A stretch of DNA of 64,000 bases from Voacanga thouarsii. Its lineage: Eukaryota > Streptophyta > Magnoliopsida > Gentianales > Apocynaceae. The stretch's first letter is position 1. The number at the start of each line of letters is the position of its first letter. Location: the NCBI GenBank assembly GCA_026120185.1, contig JANUWF010001271.1, positions 62,001-126,000 on the forward strand, written 5' to 3'. Under the pieces are notes generated by a model. That model made no database searches, was not told where the DNA came from, and saw only the letters and a list, made by a program, of their open reading frames with translations. Shown here piece after piece: positions 59,231 through 64,000 of the stretch. The translations under genes and the position numbers were made by a program.

Positions 59231-59707
59231 TTTCAGGGAGAAAGAGATCACGAGAAGAGGAAGCAATTTTCGGACCGACGAGAAGGGAGTATTATACTTT
59301 CGGGACCGGATTTGTGTACCGGACATCCAAGATTTAAGGAAGAGGATACTGGACGAAGCGCACAAGAGCAAATACACTATACACCCTGGGGAGGTAAAAA
59401 TGTACCAAGACTTGAGAGGAAATATTGGTGGGCTGGAATGAAGAGAGATGTAGTTCAGCATGTGTCAACCTGCCTGACATGCCAGAAGGTTAAGATGGAG
59501 CATAAGAAGTCTGCAGGTTTACTGCAACCATTACAGGTTCCCGAATGGAAATGGGAAGAGGTGACCATGGACTTTGTGACTGGCCTTCCGATGACCAAGT
59601 CACACAAAGATGCGATCTGGGTGGTAGTGGACCGATTAACTAAGACAGCGCACTTCATACCGGTAAACGTAAGGGACTCGATGGAAAAGTTGGCTCAGAA
59701 ATTGTAA
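59231..59707 (+). pseudogene. Tekay-2 integrase, N-terminal zinc domain and first catalytic Asp
   Basis: The frame 59312-59707 and sequence just before it (CVPDIQDLRKRILDEAHKSKY in another frame) give an HHCC zinc domain (H in DEAHKSKYTIH, then CLTCQK) and MDFVTGLPM with the first catalytic Asp. It then reads VVVDRLTKTAHFIPV and ends at a frameshift with a small deletion at KLAQK/EIVRLHG (about 59698-59712). Confidence 0.9.
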
Positions 59708-59709
59708 GG

Positions 59710-60612
59710 TTGCATGGAGTACCATTGAGCATCGTGTCGGATAGGGACCCTAGATTCACTTCAAGGTTCTGGGGTAAGTTCCAGGAGTCCTTGGGCACGA
59801 CCCTGAAATTCAGCACCTCTGCTCATCCGCAAACTGATGGTCAATCCGAAAGAGTCATCCAGATACTGGAAGACATGCTCCGAGCATGTATCTTGGACTT
59901 TGGAGATAAGTGGATTGAGTCTTTACCGCATGCGGAGTTAGCATATAACAACAACTATCAGGCGTCGATCGGAATGGCGCAGTACGAAGCACTATATGGG
60001 CGAAAATGCCAAGTACCGATATACTGGGGATGGACAGAAGAAGGGAATGTTAAAAAGACTGGTGAAGTATGCATTCAGGAGATGACGGACAAGATTAATT
60101 TAATTCGGGAAAGACTAAAGGTAGCGCAAAATAGACAGAAAAGTTATGCAGACACTAGGAGGAGGGAATCGGAGTTCCAAGTAGGTGACCGTGTATTCTT
60201 GAAGTTGACTCCTAGTAGAGGAATCCTGAAACATCCGAGGGGAGGGAAGTTGAGTCCTAGGTATTTGGGACTATTCCCGATATTGGAGAAAATTGGACCG
60301 GTTGCCTACCGATTGGATCTACCTGATGGTCTAACCGGGATGCATGACGTATTCCATGTCTCTCAGTTGAAAAGGTACAATCCCGATCCGAGTCATGTAC
60401 TCAATGAGGAACCGTTGGAGTTGCAACCCAATCTGAGTTTTGTGGAAAGACCCGTCAAGATCTTGGAGCGGGGTATTAAGACGCTCCGAAACAAGAAGAT
60501 ACCTATGGTGAAGATACTTTGGGATCATCATGGAGCACAGGATGCAACGTGGGAAACGGAGGAATGGTTAAGACGGAAGTATCCGGGTATGCTCGAAGGG
60601 TATGAAATCTGA
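59710..60612 (+). pseudogene. Tekay-2 integrase core/C-terminus with chromodomain
   Basis: An open frame of 300 codons. IVSDRDPRFTSRFW (residues 8-21) holds the second catalytic Asp and TDGQSERVIQILEDML the catalytic Glu (about residue 49). VGDRVFLKLTPSRGIL and GGKLSPRYLG form the GPY/F-like C-terminal domain, and LPDGLTGMHDVFHVSQLKRY follows (about 203-222). The chromodomain covers about residues 245-295 (VKILERGIKTLRN, then VKILWDHHGAQDATWETEEWL). The stop at 60610 is followed by the polypurine tract. The frame is only part of a polyprotein; the upstream frameshift makes it a pseudogene piece. Confidence 0.92.
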
Positions 60613-60633
60613 ATTTTGGGACGAAATTCTCTC

Positions 60634-60646
60634 AAGGGGGAGGGGA
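60634..60646 (+). other. Tekay-2 polypurine tract
   Basis: AAGGGGGAGGGGA lies directly before the LTR start TGTAATACCCC and corresponds to the tract at 32128-32140. Confidence 0.9.
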
Positions 60647-63600
60647 TGTAATACCCCGCCCAAAACCACTTTTGAGTATGGGAAAAAGTCATGTATTGCA
60701 TAGCATCTTGCATTTTAGGTGGTAGCTAGAATAATTTTATTTGCATGGATGCATTGAATCTTTCCGTTGCTCTTGCATTTGAATTAATTGATGTGAAATA
60801 GTTGTGTTGTTAAAGATTTGGATAAGGGAGGTTTGGTTGAAGATTTGGAAGGATGAGTATTGGGGTGGTAAGAACTTCTTGTAGAAAAATTAGTATTGGA
60901 GTTGTTTTGGAATAGCGGGGAGGTTGGAGATTTCCTTTGGTGGACCTGAGTTCGAATCATACCTTTTGTGAAGTTTGTTTCTCTTCTTGAAATTCTTTGC
61001 TTTAGACCATTTCTTGTCTTGGCCGAAAAAGAACCTAGCTATCCTAGAGATATTTTAGTATTTTTACTCCAAGGAAATAAGTCTCTATATTTATTTCATA
61101 AATTCAAGGACTTCGATGTGAATAAAGTTCACCTTTAATTTTCAGCTTGTGTTCCTTAGGATTTTTGAAAAAACCCTAGCTAGCAATTAAAATATTAGCT
61201 TGATTTTACTTAGATAGACGTTGCCATGGATAGGTGGAATTAATGAATCCTTTTCCTAGTACGAAATCTTGTTGATTTCAATCCTAGAATGTTAGCTAAA
61301 AATCTGAAAAAAAATTCCAGCAAGTGCCGCCACCTCGTGGAGGACTTGTAGCTCAATCCCAACTCTTCTAGGACTAGAGGAAATCCTATCCAAATCTTTG
61401 ATAAAATCAGATTTTATTTCAATCCAAATTCCACTAGGATTTTCTTCCTTTTCCTAGCTGAATTTCGGCAGCCTTGTGTCACCACAAGCTTTCCGAAAAT
61501 TCCAGCTCCTTAGCTACAATCCAACTATGTAAATCCTGGCTCAAAACACCTAAATATTCCTCATCAATTCAGGGTACCTTAGATGCACAAAACCAGAATT
61601 TTATTCACACAAAAATACTGAAATTCGTCCAGCTTATGCACAGGAATTTCGACAGTTGGCGCAGGAATTTCGGCCAGCTGTGGTGTTCCTAATCCAACCG
61701 AATTCTGCACACAAAACACACCAAAAACCCCAAGCTGATCAAGCTATTTTCAGCGCCCAAAATCCCCAATTTTCCTCTAGAAATTTCGGTAGAAGTACAG
61801 CAGCCAAAACAGTCCAAACCTTGCTACTCTTGCACAGAATTTTCGCACAGAATTTTCGCAGCACTTGCACAGGATTTTTCAGTCATCAAAACTCACTCAA
61901 ACTCTTCCTTGTTTGGCCCAAAATTCTGAACACATTCAGCCCTTCCTTTGAGCAGTATTTTGGCCAGCATAAACAGCAAAATTGCAGAATCGTTTCCTCC
62001 ATAAAACTCACCTAAAATCGGCAGCAAGGAGACGCGCAACAAGCTGAAATTTTGCCTTTGCTGTCCAAGAAACCTGAAGCCATTAGGAGTCTATCTAAAC
62101 ATCACCATCTAACCCTAAACCAACCTTTTCCAACTCTAAATCATAGCAACCATCTACCCTCTCCATTCTACATGAAAATTTTAGCAACATCTCCCTGCAA
62201 ATTTTCGAAAACACAAGAGCTATTCTAAGCCAAAAGTCGAACACACCTTAAGGTAAGCATAAATCCTTTCAACCTCTTGATGCCGTTTTCTCTAATGATT
62301 CTTTTCTCTTTCTTCTACCCTTAAATCATGCCCTATAGGGGCTGATTTCATCTTCTTCTTTAATTTTCGGTTAAAAGGAGCAAAGGAGGTAGCTTTTCTC
62401 TTCTTCTCAGGTGAACTCGGGACGACCACCATAGGAGCATCGAGACCTCATTACCCGGTAGTTGAAAGTTAAGGGAATACCCTCCCTTGATGCCGAAAGT
62501 AAAGTTTAATGGTGTTTATTAGCGAGATGAACATGTGGTCGTTGTATATGATCTTTGGGGATTGAATAGTTTACTTGGAATTAAATAGGGGATTGCGAAT
62601 TGTTGTGAAAATAAATGGGAGTAGAGCATGTTTGAATTAATTGAGACCCTGATCATGATATTATATGGTTTAGAGCAGGTGGATAGTTGAGGAAAGCCAG
62701 CTGTGATTTTTATCTCGTTATCTGAGGCATATCAAGTAAGTCATTGCATAAACTCTTTTATTAAACATTGTGATGGTAAGTCCTTTCAAAAACTGTTTTG
62801 TTAAATGTTGTGATGGCAAGTCCATGTTGTGAAGCTTTGTATAGCTATTTTTAAACTATGTTTGCTTGGGTTGTAAACGTGGATATTTATTCTTTAAACG
62901 GTTTTGTCAAACTAACAATTTTAGCAAGAAAACTATTCTTTTCCTTAAATTTTTAGAAATCTCTTTTAAAGAAAACCACGTTTTACAAAGCCAAGGTTTG
63001 GGAATATTTTGAATCAGGAATTGATGGATATGTTCGTTGAGTACTCAATAAGGGTAGACTAACAATACTAGTCTTGGAGGGCTAGCGTAAATCTTCTAGC
63101 AGGAAGCCACCTCCAGAAGATGAACTCTGCTTGAAAAGGCGACAACGTTGGTTGGTCAGGCCAGTCCGAGCTAGCATTTGTACCTGGTATGGTATTATTT
63201 ATATTCCCGGCATGGATACCCGGATGGTTTTGTTGGGTGTAGAGATGGAGGAGTATCCCACCCGGTGGGCTGTACATTCACCTTGATCAGAACGCCCAAC
63301 GTGTGGTAATCTGGTCCAGACAAGGTGCACAAAGTGTGGTGCCTTGGCCAATTTGTTCTCATGGAGCCCAACGTGTGGTGACATGACTTTTATCCGAGTG
63401 GAGGATTTATTTTGTACAAAGTGTGACAATGAGAAAAACCCACTATTTGTGAAAAGAGATTATTTATGACTTGCCAAATTGTTTCTACAAATGTTTTACA
63501 CTTTGCATACACGTACTATTCAAAACACCATGTGCATACACCGGACTTACTGAGATTTATTCTCACACCATTTTACACATCATGTTTTCAGGGGATGGAC

Positions 63601-63875
63601 TGTGCAGAGTCAGCGGGGCATGTAATAGTTGAAGCTTTGCTATTTTCGCTACCCGTTCTAGGAGACATTTGTTACTTATGCTTCTAAACAATATTTTGTT
63701 TTATTCCGTTTTGCTCCAAGTTGAGCCTAATGTAATAAGAGTATTTCTTTATTTATCTAAGTTGATCATTTTGGAGATTGCCTGTATATTTTATACCTCA
63801 TTCTAAAGACCCTTTGTCCTACGGGACGGGGCGACATCCCCACCCTTTTAGGGTATGTAGTCATGGGGTGTTACA
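60647..63875 (+). mobile_element. Tekay-2 3' LTR (family C), complete
   Basis: It starts TGTAATACCCCGCCC and ends TCATGGGGTGTTACA, 3229 bases. It holds a degenerate tRNA-like module (box B GAGTTCGAATC at 60948-60958), TTGAGTACTCAA (about 63037-63048), the 'ctagcaggaagccacctccagaag' hairpin block (63097-63120), and repeated CCAACGTGTGG / CACAAAGTGTGG words at 63290-63425. Copies of its ends lie at 8819-9470 and 4115-5121. The short open frames inside (61474-62015, 63068-63687) show no protein features and are LTR sequence. Confidence 0.9.
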
Positions 63876-64000
63876 AGATTTCTACTATACTGTATGGTAT
63901 TAGTACTTAAATAGTTCCTAGTCATAGTATTAATGAGACAATGGTATTAGTACTTTGTTTGCTGAGCATTGTACTTTGATTTCAAACTCCGGAGCTCGAT
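63876..64000 (+). mobile_element. Copia LTR family A fragment with internal deletion
   Basis: 63880-63940 follows family A near 57885-57945 and 63955-64000 follows it near 58185-58230, so about 240 bases are missing. The junction carries an extra copy of TGGTATTAGTACT (63895-63907 and 63942-63954). The fragment runs out of the window. Confidence 0.8.

Noticed and set aside
63290..63425. CRISPR-like or satellite array from repeated ACGTGTGG / AAAGTGTGG words
   Set aside because: The words are short, irregularly spaced and part of the LTR; no regular repeat-spacer structure exists anywhere in the window.
60647..63875. Host genes in the 61.4-62.0 kb and 63.0-63.7 kb open frames
   Set aside because: They lie entirely inside a complete chromovirus LTR with defined ends and show no domain or codon pattern of a protein.

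Overview
This is plant nuclear DNA, most likely from a flowering plant and probably a eudicot. It consists almost entirely of nested, decayed transposable elements plus fragments of endogenous plant pararetrovirus (Caulimoviridae). The base composition is AT-rich. I found no intact host protein gene, rRNA, tRNA or CRISPR array. Only short stretches, mainly about 0.76-4.1 kb, are not explained by recognisable repeats.

Left part (1-9.8 kb). The window opens in the 3' end of a copia-type LTR sitting in a chromovirus (Tekay-like) LTR fragment. A low-copy or unidentified stretch follows (760-4114), then a truncated Tekay-like LTR (4115-5121) and a decayed copia polyprotein on the minus strand (5122-7400). 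After that come a truncated copia LTR (family A, minus), the 5' part of another Tekay-like LTR, and a GC-rich island of unknown origin (about 9470-9815).

Pararetrovirus region (9.8-24 kb). A minus-strand endogenous pararetrovirus (EPRV-1) has its modules in order: movement protein, coat/zinc finger, protease, reverse transcriptase, RNase H. It is bounded by a (TA)n tract. Next to it lie a second minus-strand EPRV-like fragment, a long TA/CA microsatellite, and a plus-strand EPRV (EPRV-2: movement-protein part, then RT-RNase H and a viroplasmin-like reading frame). A hAT transposase pseudogene splits EPRV-2, and that hAT is itself split by a Tat/Ogre-style solo LTR.

Main nest (24-44.4 kb). 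One minus-strand Tekay-like chromovirus (Tekay-1) can be followed from its 3' LTR (24421-32127) through chromodomain, integrase, RNase H, RT, protease and gag to a tRNA-Met primer-binding site and its 5' LTR (from 41707). It has been hit by a LINE fragment, by an unusual palindromic double-LTR-end insertion with a clean CCATC target duplication (29429-32085), by a 4.1 kb solo LTR in the opposite orientation with an AGCAT duplication (36651-40785), and by a copia solo LTR (42439-43952).

Right part (44.4-64 kb). Copia LTRs of families D, A and B are stacked and shuffled. They include a copia element with 5' LTR, PBS, gag and integrase (46318-52528) whose RT is cut off by a deletion, and a family B solo LTR with CTTTT duplications. 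A second, plus-strand Tekay-like element follows (58927-63875) with integrase, chromodomain, polypurine tract and a complete 3.2 kb 3' LTR. The window ends inside another copia family A fragment.

No new gene system stands out. The items most worth a second look are the palindromic LTR insertion, a tRNA-like (box A/box B) module kept at the same offset in all the Tekay-type LTRs, a conserved palindrome-plus-hairpin in the same LTRs, the association of pararetrovirus fragments with (TA)n tracts, and the GC-rich island beside EPRV-1.
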